Numbered from the stretch's first letter, positions 1 to 9,843 are shown. The stretch is 64,000 nucleotides of DNA from Shewanella sp. GD04112 (GCF_029835735.1 NZ_JAOEAL010000001.1:3782001-3846000), one strand, 5' to 3'. Notes: generated by a model from the sequence alone, not told the origin. Translations and numbers: made by a program.

Positions 1-28
1 ACACTGATTTATAAATAGAAAGGATATT

Positions 29-853
29 GTGGCCCATTATTTTGTTGGTGATGTCCAAGGCTGTTTTGCCGAATTAAAACGATTACTTGCTGAGGTCGAC
101 TTTAACCCATCCCGCGATGAACTCTGGGCGGTGGGCGATTTGGTCGCAAGAGGTCCCGATTCATTAGCCACGCTGCGCTATTTTCAGTCCCTAGGGGATG
201 CGGGCAAAACCGTCCTCGGTAATCACGATCTGCATCTGCTCGCTCTCCATGGCAAACTCAAGCGGGATAAACCCAGCGATAACCTTGCGCCACTGTTAAA
301 TGCGCCTGATATTGCCAGTTTAATCTATTGGTTAAGGCAGCAACCCTTAATGCGGGAGTTGCCAGAGCACAAGGTCATCATGACCCACGCTGGTGTGCCG
401 CCACAATGGTCATTAGACGTCTTAAGGCAAGAGTCGCAACTTGTCAGCCAAGCCCTCAAGCAGAGTGATTACCTCGAAGCATTGATAAGCCAAATGTACA
501 GCGATACTGCGGAGCGTTGGGATCCAAGCGCCATAGGCTTAAACCGCCTGCGCTTTTGTATCAATGCCCTGACCCGCATGCGTTATCTGTATGTCGATGG
601 TCATTTAGATTTTGACTGTAAACAGCCACCAGAGGACTGTAACAATCCACAGCTACGACCTTGGTTTGAATTTACCTCTGCGTTACGCCAGAGTCACACT
701 TTGGTGTTTGGACATTGGGCGGCATTGATGGGTAAAGTGAACGATCCCAAACTAAAAGCGCTAGACACAGGCTGTTGCTGGGGCGAACATCTAACCCTAT
801 GGCATCTTGAAAAAGACCAAAAAATTACCCAAAAAAAGTTAAAAAAGGGTTAA
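29..853 (+). CDS. apaH: Bis(5'-nucleosyl)-tetraphosphatase, symmetrical
   Basis: Cytosolic metallophosphatase that splits diadenosine tetraphosphate into two ADP and thereby controls alarmone and Np4-capped RNA levels. The protein (274 aa, the usual family length) carries the calcineurin-like phosphoesterase motifs in order: GDVQGC near residue 8, GDLVARGPDS near 36, GNHD near 64, a THAG motif near 119, and FGHWAALMG near 230. The start is GTG, preceded by an AAAGGA ribosome site about 6 bases upstream. In enterobacteria apaH closes a ksgA-apaG-apaH operon; those genes would lie left of this window, which is an inference. The last codons are very A-rich (lysine tail). Confidence 0.95.
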   Translation: MAHYFVGDVQGCFAELKRLLAEVDFNPSRDELWAVGDLVARGPDSLATLRYFQSLGDAGKTVLGNHDLHLLALHGKLKRDKPSDNLAPLLNAPDIASLIYWLRQQPLMRELPEHKVIMTHAGVPPQWSLDVLRQESQLVSQALKQSDYLEALISQMYSDTAERWDPSAIGLNRLRFCINALTRMRYLYVDGHLDFDCKQPPEDCNNPQLRPWFEFTSALRQSHTLVFGHWAALMGKVNDPKLKALDTGCCWGEHLTLWHLEKDQKITQKKLKKG

Positions 854-949
854 ACTAAGCCCGAGAGTGGTCGATATACGACAGTACCCTATGCCCTGAA
901 TTTAATAATCTTTTCATTCGGAATAATATAATAATAACCGGAGTATCCT

Positions 950-2971
950 ATGAAAGTTAATGTAGCCACCCGAGTCATTGGCGGGTTTAGTGTTGTTACA
1001 CTTTTACTTGTGTTGTTAGGATTTACCTCGTACCTGACGAACATTAGCCTCAAAGATAGTTCGGCAATGATGCAAGAGTTAAGCTTGCCTGCCCTGAAGG
1101 CCACCACTCATTTAACCGAATCCTTGAGCGAACAACAGCGCCAAGTGCTCATTGCCTTTCATGCGCCAAAATCCTCTAACATTCCCGATATCCGTAAAGT
1201 CTTTAGCGACCACGGTAGCCAGTTTAAAAATGAGATCAGTAACCTAACGCGACTGGTTCAAGGGCAAGCGAACCTTTCATCGTTGATCTCACAACTGGAT
1301 GGCAGTTTCTCGACCTTTGAACGTGACAGCCTCGCCATGCTCAATGAGCGCGAAGCAACCCTCAGCAAACAAGAGCAACTCATCGGATTAAAGAAAAAGC
1401 TGGAAAATGCCGCCGATGACGCCTCATCGGGATTACTCGATATTATCGACCTAGAAAACAGCCAAAACCCCGATGCTCAAAGTCTTGCGGCATCGGCAAG
1501 CGCTATCGATACCAGCATGGGCAATATCATCACCACCATTACCGATTTAGTCACCAATGACGAAATGAGTAAGCATGAGCTTATTTCTAAAGAACTCGAC
1601 TACATCCTGAGCGAGAGCAAAAACAAGCTTGAGTACGTCAACCGCCATGCGCAGGATATTGTGGATGCGGACACCTTAAAATCTGTCAACGAAGACATTA
1701 AAAAAGTCCTTGGGCTGCTCGAAGGCTCTGACTCTATGGTGCAACTTAAGGCGAGCCAATTAACCCACGCTCAGGCGGCGGCAAATCAACTGGCCATCAT
1801 TGAGAAAGACGTCAAAGTTATTGACCGCAATATGGAAGATGTAAGTAATAACATTGAGTCGGCTGCCGCAGAAATGAGCCAAGCCACCATAGCCAAAATT
1901 GATGCAGCCAGTATCCGTACCATTATCGTGGTGCTAATCGCTATCGTTGCCGCCGTCATCATCAGTTTTGCCGTGGTTGCGCCATTGAAGCGTTCACTCT
2001 ACCAAGTTAACAATGCACTTAACGTGTTAGCCTCTGGCAATTTAACTCATAAACTGGATGATTCTGGCCACGATGAATTTGCTGAACTGGCAAAAAACTG
2101 TAACCGTTTAGTCGACAGTTTACGCAGCCTAATCGTCGGTATCTTGGACCGCTCTAACCAGCTCGCTGCGGCGGCCGAGCAAACCTCGGCAATCACGGCG
2201 CAAACCACGACGGGAATTCAAGAGCAAAAGAACCAAGTCGACCAAGTTGCGACTGCAACCACAGAGTTAAGCTCCAGCGCACAACAAGTGTCGATGAGCG
2301 CCGATGATGCACTGGCGCAAATCAAGCAGGCCGATCAAGAAGCCAAACACATGCGCACTATCGCCGAAGAGAATAAGCGCACCATTTTAGCCCTCGCTGA
2401 CGAAGTCGCTAAAGCTGGCCAAGTGATCAACAAAGTACAATCGGACAGCGCCTCAATCGGCTCGATCCTCGATGTTATTCGTGGCATTGCCGAACAGACT
2501 AACCTGCTGGCATTAAACGCAGCCATTGAAGCGGCACGTGCCGGTGAACAGGGCCGTGGTTTCGCAGTAGTTGCCGATGAGGTGCGCAGCCTTGCATCGA
2601 GAACCCAAGTGTCGACCCGCGAGATCCAACAAATGATCGAAGTGCTGCAACAGGGCGCCCAGCAAGCCGTGGCAGCAATGGATATGGGTCGTGCCCAAGC
2701 CAATGCCTGCGTCGACAAAACCGAGCAAGCTAACCTCGCCCTAGAGACCATCAGTCAGTCGGTACACAAGGCCTATGATGCGGGTACGCACATTGCCCAT
2801 GCTGCGCAGGAGCAGAATCTAGTAAGTCAGCAAGTATCTGAGAAACTTGAGCATATCGCGGCCATTTCGGAAGAGACCGCCATCGGCGCCGACCAAACCG
2901 CGCAATCGAGCCATCAAGTGGCTAAGCTTGCCGAAGAGCTACAAGCTTCTGTCGGTGAATTTAGAGTGTAA
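950..2971 (+). CDS. Methyl-accepting chemotaxis protein
   Basis: Transmembrane chemoreceptor that signals to CheA/CheW. Order of parts: first membrane helix about residues 8-30, a periplasmic sensor region about 31-322 rich in helix-forming sequence, second membrane helix about 324-346, HAMP about 347-400, then the long cytoplasmic coiled coil. The highly conserved hairpin tip is present (EQTNLLALNAAIEAARAGE). The sensor part is long (about 290 aa), consistent with a helical-bundle type domain, but the ligand cannot be read from sequence. It stands alone, 96 bases after apaH, with an ACCGGAG ribosome site, and ends before a strong terminator at 3141-3169. Confidence 0.93.
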   Translation: MKVNVATRVIGGFSVVTLLLVLLGFTSYLTNISLKDSSAMMQELSLPALKATTHLTESLSEQQRQVLIAFHAPKSSNIPDIRKVFSDHGSQFKNEISNLTRLVQGQANLSSLISQLDGSFSTFERDSLAMLNEREATLSKQEQLIGLKKKLENAADDASSGLLDIIDLENSQNPDAQSLAASASAIDTSMGNIITTITDLVTNDEMSKHELISKELDYILSESKNKLEYVNRHAQDIVDADTLKSVNEDIKKVLGLLEGSDSMVQLKASQLTHAQAAANQLAIIEKDVKVIDRNMEDVSNNIESAAAEMSQATIAKIDAASIRTIIVVLIAIVAAVIISFAVVAPLKRSLYQVNNALNVLASGNLTHKLDDSGHDEFAELAKNCNRLVDSLRSLIVGILDRSNQLAAAAEQTSAITAQTTTGIQEQKNQVDQVATATTELSSSAQQVSMSADDALAQIKQADQEAKHMRTIAEENKRTILALADEVAKAGQVINKVQSDSASIGSILDVIRGIAEQTNLLALNAAIEAARAGEQGRGFAVVADEVRSLASRTQVSTREIQQMIEVLQQGAQQAVAAMDMGRAQANACVDKTEQANLALETISQSVHKAYDAGTHIAHAAQEQNLVSQQVSEKLEHIAAISEETAIGADQTAQSSHQVAKLAEELQASVGEFRV

Positions 2972-3140
2972 GCATACACTCAGGTATCAATAGGGTCGCG
3001 ATTGCGGCCCTTTTCTTTGGCTTGCGCTTTCGCGGCGAAAACAATAGCTCAAGCAATAAACTCAGTTTTGACACTTATCAGCATCAACACCCAAGTACCC
3101 TGCTCAATATCCGGTAAAAACGGCCTAAACGACACCCATA

Positions 3141-3169
3141 AAAAATGCCGAACTCAGTTCGGCATTTTT
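3141..3169. terminator. Bidirectional rho-independent terminator
   Basis: A perfect 13-bp stem (AAAAATGCCGAAC paired with GTTCGGCATTTTT) with a TCA loop. A-tract and T-tract on both sides allow it to end the chemoreceptor transcript on the plus strand and the DUF3718 gene on the minus strand. Confidence 0.9.
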
Positions 3170-3223
3170 AACTATCATTTTTTCCTTGTGTAAACGCACA
3201 TTAAAAAATGATGGGACAGATGA

Positions 3224-3637
3224 TTACTCTTCTTCACCGCCAGCAGCAGCGCCTAAACGCTCTTTCACTGCCGCAGTGATAGGGCTTGCACCGTGACCAT
3301 TCGCTTCAGCCCAAGCTTGAATCGTCATGCCATCGGCTTCTGGTACGCTCAGTTCGTTAACTGATAAACGCTTAGCCACAAACTCACCCGCATCATTCGC
3401 ATTCGCGGCATAGGCAGTACGCAACAAGCTTTGACCATCACAGCTAATCCCGCTGTACACTTGGCGTAACTTAACACGGCTTTCTTTTAGTTTTTTACGT
3501 AAACGGTTTTTATCGTTCGCTTTTACGTAATCACAAATACTCGCGACAAGTGGATCAGCTTCGGCTTTTGCCGTGGTTGGCACAGAAACATAGCTAAATC
3601 CGATTAGTGCAGCCAAAGCTACAGGCATAAGACGCAT
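3224..3637 (-). CDS. Secreted DUF3718-family protein
   Basis: Small protein of 137 aa with an N-terminal signal peptide (about residues 1-25, ending TTAKA). The mature part has the DUF3718 pattern: an early cysteine (SICDYVKAND), a basic helix, and a second cysteine in SCDGQSLLRTAY, suggesting one disulfide in the periplasm. The C-terminus is acidic (GGEEE). A good AAGGAGTAT ribosome site precedes the ATG. The family is common in Shewanella and other marine gammaproteobacteria and has no known function. It is a single-gene unit, convergent with the chemoreceptor. Confidence 0.75.
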   Translation of the reverse strand: MRLMPVALAALIGFSYVSVPTTAKAEADPLVASICDYVKANDKNRLRKKLKESRVKLRQVYSGISCDGQSLLRTAYAANANDAGEFVAKRLSVNELSVPEADGMTIQAWAEANGHGASPITAAVKERLGAAAGGEEE

Positions 3638-3839
3638 CCGATACTCCTTAATACTTTCTTATAGTTTTATTATGTTTTGTATGGTTTGCGTCTATCTCTA
3701 GCGGATATCGGCCTCCTAGGAGTCATCAGTAAAGAAGCCGTAAAAAACCGCTATCTCAACTAAGTCAGGCCTATCGGATCTAATACCTTAGACATATTGA
3801 CAATCCATACGCACAGGGTACACAACAGAACAACGTAAT

Positions 3840-4322
3840 TTAACATTTTTTTGCCAAATTGATAAAGCGATATTCCAGCCCATCGCCATTTATAGCGGTT
3901 ACCGATTCGGTTTCTTGCCATTTATCGCTCTCCCAAGCAGGGAAAAAGGTATCACCTTCAACATCTAAGCTAATTTGCGTCAGATAGAGTGTGTCGGCTT
4001 GAGGTAATAATTGCTGATACAACTGCCCACCACCGATAATGACTAACTCTTCGCAATCGCCCGCCGCCAGTTTAGCGTCTTCAAATGAGGTCACGCAGGT
4101 CACACCGTCAATCTGTAAATCCGCTTGGCGGGAAATCACAATATTGTGGCGCCCAGGCAGAGGGCGACCGATGGACTCAAAGGTTTTACGTCCCATGACT
4201 ACAGGTTTGCCTAAGGTCATGGCTTTAAAGTGGCGTAAATCTTCGGGCAGATGCCATGGCATTTTGTTGTCTTTTCCGATGACTCGATTGTTTGCCATCG
4301 CGGCTATCATAGCAATGCGCAT
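3840..4322 (-). CDS. folA: Dihydrofolate reductase
   Basis: NADPH-dependent reduction of dihydrofolate to tetrahydrofolate, needed for thymidylate, purine and Met synthesis; the target of trimethoprim. The 160-aa product begins MRIAMIAAMANNRVIG and has the Met20-loop region (MPWHLPEDL) with the active-site Asp, the NADPH-binding GRKTFESIGRPLPGR segment and the IIGGGQLYQQ motif. The open frame extends 30 codons further upstream, but the ATG at 4322 has an AAAGGAG site at ideal distance and matches the family start. It lies 22 bases after yjjB and is probably co-transcribed with yjjPB. Confidence 0.96.
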   Translation of the reverse strand: MRIAMIAAMANNRVIGKDNKMPWHLPEDLRHFKAMTLGKPVVMGRKTFESIGRPLPGRHNIVISRQADLQIDGVTCVTSFEDAKLAAGDCEELVIIGGGQLYQQLLPQADTLYLTQISLDVEGDTFFPAWESDKWQETESVTAINGDGLEYRFINLAKKC

Positions 4323-4344
4323 GAGCACTCCTTTGGTATTGTTT

Positions 4345-4818
4345 TTATTGAATAACAGGGCGGGTTCTAAAATACAGCAGACTCGGTAACGCAAGGCCCA
4401 CCGACAGTGCACCTAAGATAAACACCGTTTTTAAGCCGTTACTGATCACTTGTCCTGTCAGCTCTTGGCTAACCTGCGACTGCGCCGTTAATTGCACTAA
4501 GGCAATCACGGTATTAAAGGCGTAGGTCCCAGGGATCATCGGGATAATCGCGGCAACGGCATACATCAACGGCGGCGCAAGATGACGCTTAGCAAAACCA
4601 ATAGTGATAGTGCCTACCAAGGCCGCGGCGGCAAAGGTCGCCCATTCGATAGGCAAGCCAAATTGCAGCATTAGCGTGCGTGAGCTGTGCCCTATGGCGC
4701 CTGCAAGCGCGCAGTAGGGTAAGAAACGTTTCGGCACGTTAAACACCATGGCAAAGCCCACTGCGGGAATCGCCGAGAAAAAGGCATCGTGCAACAGCGT
4801 CCACAGTAAGGCGATCAT
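4345..4818 (-). CDS. yjjB: Threonine/serine-exporter-type membrane protein, small subunit (YjjB-like)
   Basis: Inner-membrane protein of 157 aa, the same length as E. coli YjjB (DUF3815, second half of the ThrE exporter fold). About four hydrophobic helices are visible. The conserved MIPGTYAFNT segment lies near residue 100. In E. coli the YjjP-YjjB pair is reported to export succinate, while the ThrE family exports Thr/Ser; the substrate here cannot be told. The ATG at 4818 overlaps the yjjP stop by 4 bases (ATGA), showing translational coupling; the longer open frame upstream is out of register with the family. Confidence 0.88.
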   Translation of the reverse strand: MIALLWTLLHDAFFSAIPAVGFAMVFNVPKRFLPYCALAGAIGHSSRTLMLQFGLPIEWATFAAAALVGTITIGFAKRHLAPPLMYAVAAIIPMIPGTYAFNTVIALVQLTAQSQVSQELTGQVISNGLKTVFILGALSVGLALPSLLYFRTRPVIQ

Positions 4819-5576
4819 AGGAAGATCCCCCCAATCTGCATCGCAATGGTGATGCCGATAACGGATGACACTGTGAGCAAGGTGGCATGACCCCAACGGG
4901 AAATGCCCACGTTCATATGGCCTTTGACCATATCAGAAATCGCATTGATCATCGGGAAACCCGGCACCAGCATCAACACACTGGCCGCCATGGCCGCCTG
5001 CGGGGTTTCGCTCAAGTGAAATACATAACCCGTCTGCGCCAACATGCTAGTGACAAATGCCGTCACCGCAAAATTGACCAGCAAATTAAAATGCCGCTTG
5101 GCAATCGCAAGGCGCACCGACATCCCGACCGCAGAGGCAAAAAAGGTGATGACTGATGCGGCAACATCGCCATTAAACAGGTGGCAAAAACTGGCACAGG
5201 ACAGGCCTATCATCAATATCACGAGATACGGCGGATAGGTCTTAGGTTCAATCCGCGCTAAGCGCTTACGCACTTCGTTGGGGCCATAGAGACCTTTTTC
5301 CGCCAACAAACAGATGCGCTGCAACTCGCAGACAATAGTCATATTGATGCCATGCTCGCGGATCCGACGCGTCGTCGTGATACAGCGACCATGCACTAAA
5401 CTGGTTAACACGAGGGAATTAGAGGAGATGGAAAGCTCAACACTTGCCAATCCTAAGGCCTGACCTAGGCGCTGGCTGATTTCTTCAACTAAATCAGATT
5501 CAGCGCCGTAGGCCAGTAGCAGTTGTGCGACACGCACAACCTGCCGAGTAATATCATTTTGAGTATCTGCGTACAC
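4815..5576 (-). CDS. yjjP: Threonine/serine-exporter-type membrane protein, large subunit (YjjP-like)
   Basis: Inner-membrane protein of 253 aa with DUF1212. A soluble N-terminal domain (about 1-115) with the conserved HGRCITTTRRI and GINMTIVCELQ region is followed by about five membrane helices. MLVPGFPMINAISDM near residue 195 matches the E. coli YjjP signature. The start appears to be GTG (5576) after a GAGAG site. It follows obgE by 27 bases and overlaps yjjB by 4, so obgE-yjjP-yjjB-folA can be one transcript. It works with YjjB as a split transporter. Confidence 0.88.
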   Translation of the reverse strand: MYADTQNDITRQVVRVAQLLLAYGAESDLVEEISQRLGQALGLASVELSISSNSLVLTSLVHGRCITTTRRIREHGINMTIVCELQRICLLAEKGLYGPNEVRKRLARIEPKTYPPYLVILMIGLSCASFCHLFNGDVAASVITFFASAVGMSVRLAIAKRHFNLLVNFAVTAFVTSMLAQTGYVFHLSETPQAAMAASVLMLVPGFPMINAISDMVKGHMNVGISRWGHATLLTVSSVIGITIAMQIGGIFL

Positions 5577-5603
5577 GGGACTCTCAAAACTTTGGTTGGG
5601 ATA

Positions 5604-6770
5604 TTATCTTTGGTAGATCACTTCTACATCGTAGTCGTCATCATCAAAGTCATCGTCAAATTCATCGTCATAGTCTTCATTGATCGCATCAATGTTGGCT
5701 TGATGATAATTGTCCCACTTGAACTCAACCTCTGCATCTGGGTTCGCATCTTTATCTTCCGGCGGAAGACTTTGGATGAAGTCCAGCAGCTTGGTCGCTA
5801 ATTCTTTAGTGCCATCGCGGCTATAGGCAGAAATAGTGTAAACGTCACCTTCCCAACCTAATTCTTTAACTACGCGAGCGACCTTCTCTTTTAGCTCGTC
5901 TTCGAGCAGTAGATCGGCCTTGTTAAAGACTAACCAACGTGGCTTGCTTGCCAATTTTGGCGAATATTTTTCAAGCTCACCGACGATCGCACGGGCAGAA
6001 TCCACAGGATCTGTGCCATCAATTGGCTCGATATCGATGATATGCAACAGAATACGGCAACGTTCTAAATGCTTTAAGAAGCGAATCCCTAGACCCGCAC
6101 CTTCTGCCGCGCCTTCGATCAAACCTGGAATATCGGCGATCACAAAGCTTTGACCTGGGCGAGGGTTAACCACACCTAGATTAGGTACTAACGTCGTGAA
6201 GGGGTAATCGGCAACCTTTGGCGTTGCACGTGATACCGCGCGAATAAAGGTCGATTTACCCGCGTTAGGCATACCGAGCAAGCCAACATCGGCTAACAGC
6301 AGCAGCTCTAATTTCAGGCTACGGACTTCACCCGGAGTACCTAAGGTCTTTTGACGTGGCGCACGGTTAGTACTGCTCTTAAAACGCGTATTGCCTAAAC
6401 CGTGGAATCCGCCTTTAGCCACTAATAGCTTTTGGCCATGAGTGGTTAAATCGCCAAGGACTTCCTCGGTCTCATCGTCAATAGCACGCGTACCGACAGG
6501 CACTTTTAAAATCAAATCTTTACCGCTATGGCCGGTACAGTCACGGCCACGGCCGTTTTCACCGCGCTCAGCCATGTGAAAACGTTCAAATCGGTATTCA
6601 ATCAGGGTGTTGTGGTTTTCATCGGCCTGCAGATAGACACTGCCACCATCGCCACCATCACCACCATCAGGACCACCATCGGGGATATATTTTTCGCGTC
6701 TGAAACTCACGCAACCGCTACCGCCGTCGCCTGCTTCGACCCTAATTACTGCCTCATCGACAAACTTCAT
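5604..6770 (-). CDS. obgE: Obg-family GTPase ObgE/CgtA
   Basis: Essential GTPase acting in 50S ribosome maturation and stress control. The 388-aa protein has the glycine-rich Obg domain (residues 1-158, with GGDGGDGG), then the G domain with GMPNAGKST (G1), DIPGLIEGA (G3) and FNKADLL (G4), and a highly acidic C-terminal tail ([17 protein letters not shown]). The ATG at 6770 with AGGAG upstream is the family start; six extra upstream codons are not needed. It sits downstream of rplU-rpmA as in most bacteria, but a terminator-like hairpin separates them. Confidence 0.96.
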
Positions 6771-6934
6771 ACTTACTCCTGGCATCACTGAATGAAGGAA
6801 TTATACCGTTTAACTTCATCGGTCGCCAAAAAACTCGAGATACTTGCTCCCAATCTTACCAGCCAACGCCCTCAATTTGATAAAGATTTACCAAACTCAC
6901 CAGAAACGCAGGTAAATAGAAGCATAAAAAACAG

Positions 6935-6959
6935 AAAGCCCCACCAATGGCGGGGCTTT
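6935..6959 (-). terminator. Rho-independent terminator after rplU-rpmA
   Basis: Arms AAAGCCCC (6935-6942) and GGGGCTTT (6952-6959) flank ACC-AAT-GGC; on the minus strand a TTTCTGTTTTTTA run follows. It lies between rpmA and obgE and may allow part of the transcript through. Confidence 0.8.
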
Positions 6960-6982
6960 ACAGTATAAGCTAGACTCGAAAA

Positions 6983-7237
6983 TTAAGCTTCGATGCTAAT
7001 AAACTTACGGTTATTAGGACCTTTAACTTCGAATTTTACTTTACCGTCAGTCAGAGCAAACAGAGTGTGGTCACGACCAATACCCACGTTTACACCAGCG
7101 TGGAACTTAGTACCACGTTGACGAACGATAATGTTACCAGCTAGAACTGATTCACCGCCAAAGCGCTTAACACCAAGACGTTTACTTTCTGAATCACGGC
7201 CGTTACGAGTAGAACCGCCAGCTTTTTTATGTGCCAT
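6983..7237 (-). CDS. rpmA: 50S ribosomal protein L27
   Basis: Large-subunit ribosomal protein whose N-terminus reaches the peptidyl-transferase centre. The 84-aa product starts [20 protein letters not shown], the invariant N-terminus without a Firmicutes-type pro-sequence, and continues with [10 protein letters not shown] and [11 protein letters not shown]. It follows rplU by 14 bases in the universal rplU-rpmA operon, with an AGGAG site before the ATG. Confidence 0.98.
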
Positions 7238-7251
7238 GAGTTAGACTCCTA

Positions 7252-7563
7252 TTATGCGTTGATAGCAGTAATTTTAACTTCGGTGAACCACTGACGGTGG
7301 CCCATCTTCTTGTCGTGGTGCTTACGACGACGGAACTTAACGATAGTTACTTTCTCGCCACGACCATGACTTACTACTTCAGCAACGACTTTACCGCCAG
7401 CTACTAAAGGAGCACCAACGTGCACTTTTTCACCGTCAGCGATCAGTAATACTTGATCGAATTCAACAGTTGAACCAGTAGCAACTTCTAATTTTTCTAA
7501 ACGAACTGTGTGGCCTGGGGCTACACGGTGTTGTTTACCACCACTTTGAAAAACAGCGTACAT
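7252..7563 (-). CDS. rplU: 50S ribosomal protein L21
   Basis: Large-subunit protein binding 23S rRNA with L20. The 103-aa product begins [14 protein letters not shown] and contains the signature [20 protein letters not shown]. First gene of the rplU-rpmA operon. It is divergent from ispB; the 273 bases between them must contain both promoters, but no clear leader structure was recognised. Confidence 0.98.
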
Positions 7564-7836
7564 AGCTATTTTACTCCGATATTCCTAACACGCTGGCTCA
7601 CACTATGGGAGGCAGGGTGCTACAAAAACTTTATTGACAATGGGCGCGGAGTTTACGCGAAGAATCCTTATCTGGCAAGCCCTAATTAGGAAAGAATAAA
7701 AAAAGGCCGGAATAACTCGCACATTAGTAGTGTGAGTACTGTCATATGTCGGAATTTTAGGTAAAATTCATTCTATATAACACGTGAGCCTAAAATAGAG
7801 GCCGGGTACGTAATGGCCCCACAACCAGAGTCTATT

Positions 7837-8808
7837 ATGGATTTAAACGCTATTCGTCAACTGGCTGACACTGATATGCAAGCAGTCAATCAGCTGATCT
7901 ATAAACAGCTGGAGTCAGATGTCGCCCTGATTAACCAGTTAGGTTTCTACATTATTAATGGTGGTGGTAAACGTCTTCGTCCTTTACTGTCCGTCCTCGC
8001 AGCGCGCGCCATCGACTATCAAGGTGAAGCCCATCTTAAGCTTGCCGCGATTATTGAATTTATTCATACCGCTTCATTACTGCACGATGATGTGGTCGAT
8101 GAATCGACCCTCAGACGTGGCCGCGAAACCGCCAACGCACTCTTTGGTAACAGCGCCAGTGTATTAGTAGGTGACTTCCTTTATACCCGCTCATTCCAAA
8201 TGATGACCGAACTCGACAGCATGCGAGTACTGCGTGTATTAGCCGATACCACTAACGTATTGGCCGAAGGTGAAGTATTGCAGCTAATGAACTGTAACGA
8301 CCCTAATACCACTGAAGAAAGCTATATGCGGGTGATCTATTGCAAGACCGCTAAGCTATTCGAAGCCGCCACGTTACTGGCCGCGGTATTAGCCGGCGCC
8401 ACACCCGAGCAAGAAACCGCATTAGGCGACTATGGCAAATATTTAGGTACAGCCTTCCAGCTGACCGACGATTTACTCGACTACACCGCCGACAGTGAAG
8501 AGTTAGGTAAAAACATTGGTGATGATCTCGCTGAAGGTAAACCGACCTTACCGCTAATCTATGCGATTGCCCATGGCACAGAAGAAGAGCAGCAACTCAT
8601 TCGCCAAGCCATTGAGCAAGGTGATGGCACCCACGCCATTGAGAAAATTGTTGCCGCTCTGCATCACTGTGGCGCGCTCACTTACACTCAGCAAAAAGCC
8701 ATTGAAGAATCCAACAAGGCGATTGCAGCGTTGGCAGTATTACCCGACAGTGACTTCAAAACCGCATTAATTTCGCTGGCAAAAATCTCCGTTGATCGTA
8801 ACCACTAA
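7837..8808 (+). CDS. ispB: Octaprenyl diphosphate synthase
   Basis: Trans-prenyltransferase that extends FPP with IPP to make the ubiquinone/menaquinone side chain. Both Asp-rich motifs are present: LLHDDVVDES near residue 83 and QLTDDLLDYT near 211, with GGKRLRP near 45. The start at 7837 (MDLNAIRQLADTDM) gives 323 aa, the E. coli length and register. An upstream in-frame ATG at 7813, which has a better AGAGG site, would add 8 residues, so the start is uncertain. Divergent from rplU, as in E. coli. A strong terminator follows at 8828. Confidence 0.95.
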   Translation: MDLNAIRQLADTDMQAVNQLIYKQLESDVALINQLGFYIINGGGKRLRPLLSVLAARAIDYQGEAHLKLAAIIEFIHTASLLHDDVVDESTLRRGRETANALFGNSASVLVGDFLYTRSFQMMTELDSMRVLRVLADTTNVLAEGEVLQLMNCNDPNTTEESYMRVIYCKTAKLFEAATLLAAVLAGATPEQETALGDYGKYLGTAFQLTDDLLDYTADSEELGKNIGDDLAEGKPTLPLIYAIAHGTEEEQQLIRQAIEQGDGTHAIEKIVAALHHCGALTYTQQKAIEESNKAIAALAVLPDSDFKTALISLAKISVDRNH

Positions 8809-8827
8809 TTGGCTGCGATAAATCAAT

Positions 8828-8856
8828 AAAAAGGCCTTGCTTAGCAAGGCCTTTTT
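8828..8856. terminator. Bidirectional terminator between ispB and ung
   Basis: Perfect 13-bp stem AAAAAGGCCTTGC / GCAAGGCCTTTTT with a TTA loop; U-tracts on both strands serve convergent ispB and ung. Confidence 0.92.
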
Positions 8857-8884
8857 ATTTTTAACATTCTTTATCAAAACGAAC

Positions 8885-9544
8885 TTAGACCTGCCATTGG
8901 ATCGGTGCTTCACCCCGCGCCATCAGCAGTTGATTCACTTTAGAAAAATGCCCACAACCGAAGAAGCCGCGATAGGCCGACAGTGGTGACGGATGGGGTC
9001 CCGACAAAATTTGATGCTGCGGCGCAGTAATCACCGCCCCTTTTTTGATGGCATGGCTGCCCCAGAGTACGAAAATAATCGGCCGCTCCTGCGCATTAAG
9101 CAGCTTTAACGCCTCTGTGGTAAAAGTTTCCCAGCCTGCATTGGCATGGGAGTGGGCTTGCCCTTGTTCCACCGTCAGCACGGTATTGAGCATCAAGATC
9201 CCCTGCTCCGCCCATTGGGTTAAATCACCATGGTTTGGGATTTGGAAACCGGGAATATCGTTCACTAACTCTTTATACATATTGGCCAGCGATGGCGGCG
9301 GTTTAATGCCTCGCTTAACCGAGAAACACAGACCGTGGGCTTGGTCCGGACCATGGTAGGGATCTTGACCAATAAGCACTACACGCACTTGCTCCAATGG
9401 GGTTGTTTTAAAGGCGTTGTACACATCCTCTTTAGGAGGATAGATTACCTTACCCAATTCACGCTCTTGATTCACAAATGCTATCAACTGCTGGTAATAG
9501 GGTTGAGCACGTTGATGGTCAATAAATGCCTGCCAAGTCGCCAA
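8885..9544 (-). CDS. ung: Uracil-DNA glycosylase
   Basis: Base-excision repair enzyme removing uracil from DNA. The 219-aa protein has the water-activating GQDPYHGP motif (catalytic Asp near residue 60), the LLLNTVLTV-type core seen here as LMLNTVLTVEQGQAHSHA, and the DNA-intercalating HPSPLSAYRGFFGC loop with the catalytic His. The codon at 9544 reads TTG, so translation appears to start at a rare TTG (TTGGCGACTTGGCAG) after an AAGAGAA stretch; no in-frame ATG or GTG fits the family N-terminus better. Monocistronic. Confidence 0.95.
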   Translation of the reverse strand: MATWQAFIDHQRAQPYYQQLIAFVNQERELGKVIYPPKEDVYNAFKTTPLEQVRVVLIGQDPYHGPDQAHGLCFSVKRGIKPPPSLANMYKELVNDIPGFQIPNHGDLTQWAEQGILMLNTVLTVEQGQAHSHANAGWETFTTEALKLLNAQERPIIFVLWGSHAIKKGAVITAPQHQILSGPHPSPLSAYRGFFGCGHFSKVNQLLMARGEAPIQWQV

Positions 9545-9843
9545 AATCTGTTTCTCTTACTTAAGTTACGATGCCGTTAGCTTAAAAGTGATAGCGCGAC
9601 ATGACAAGCCAACTCCGGTTTTTATTCCCGAGTCTTGAGATATCGCAAGCATATTGCGGCCTAAACCTGTTCCGTCCCTTTGCTTAAGGCAATCGATTGC
9701 TATTGAGAAACGCCCCGTATCGCAAAAGTTAACTCGAGCAAAGTTGAGTGCTGTGCCATGTTGTGCCTCCGCGCTTTGATTCGCAAATGGCTCTGATAAG
9801 CCATCAGCTAGCGTGATAGGGGCATTTGTACAAACAATCCCTA

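Noticed and set aside
3002..3193. 63-codon plus-strand frame after the chemoreceptor
   Set aside because: It runs through the strong bidirectional terminator at 3141-3169, has no ribosome site and no recognisable protein pattern.
5523..5801. Plus-strand frame over the start of yjjP and the end of obgE
   Set aside because: It is the reverse of the acidic obgE tail (GAT/GAC repeats read as Ile/Val), an artefact of composition.
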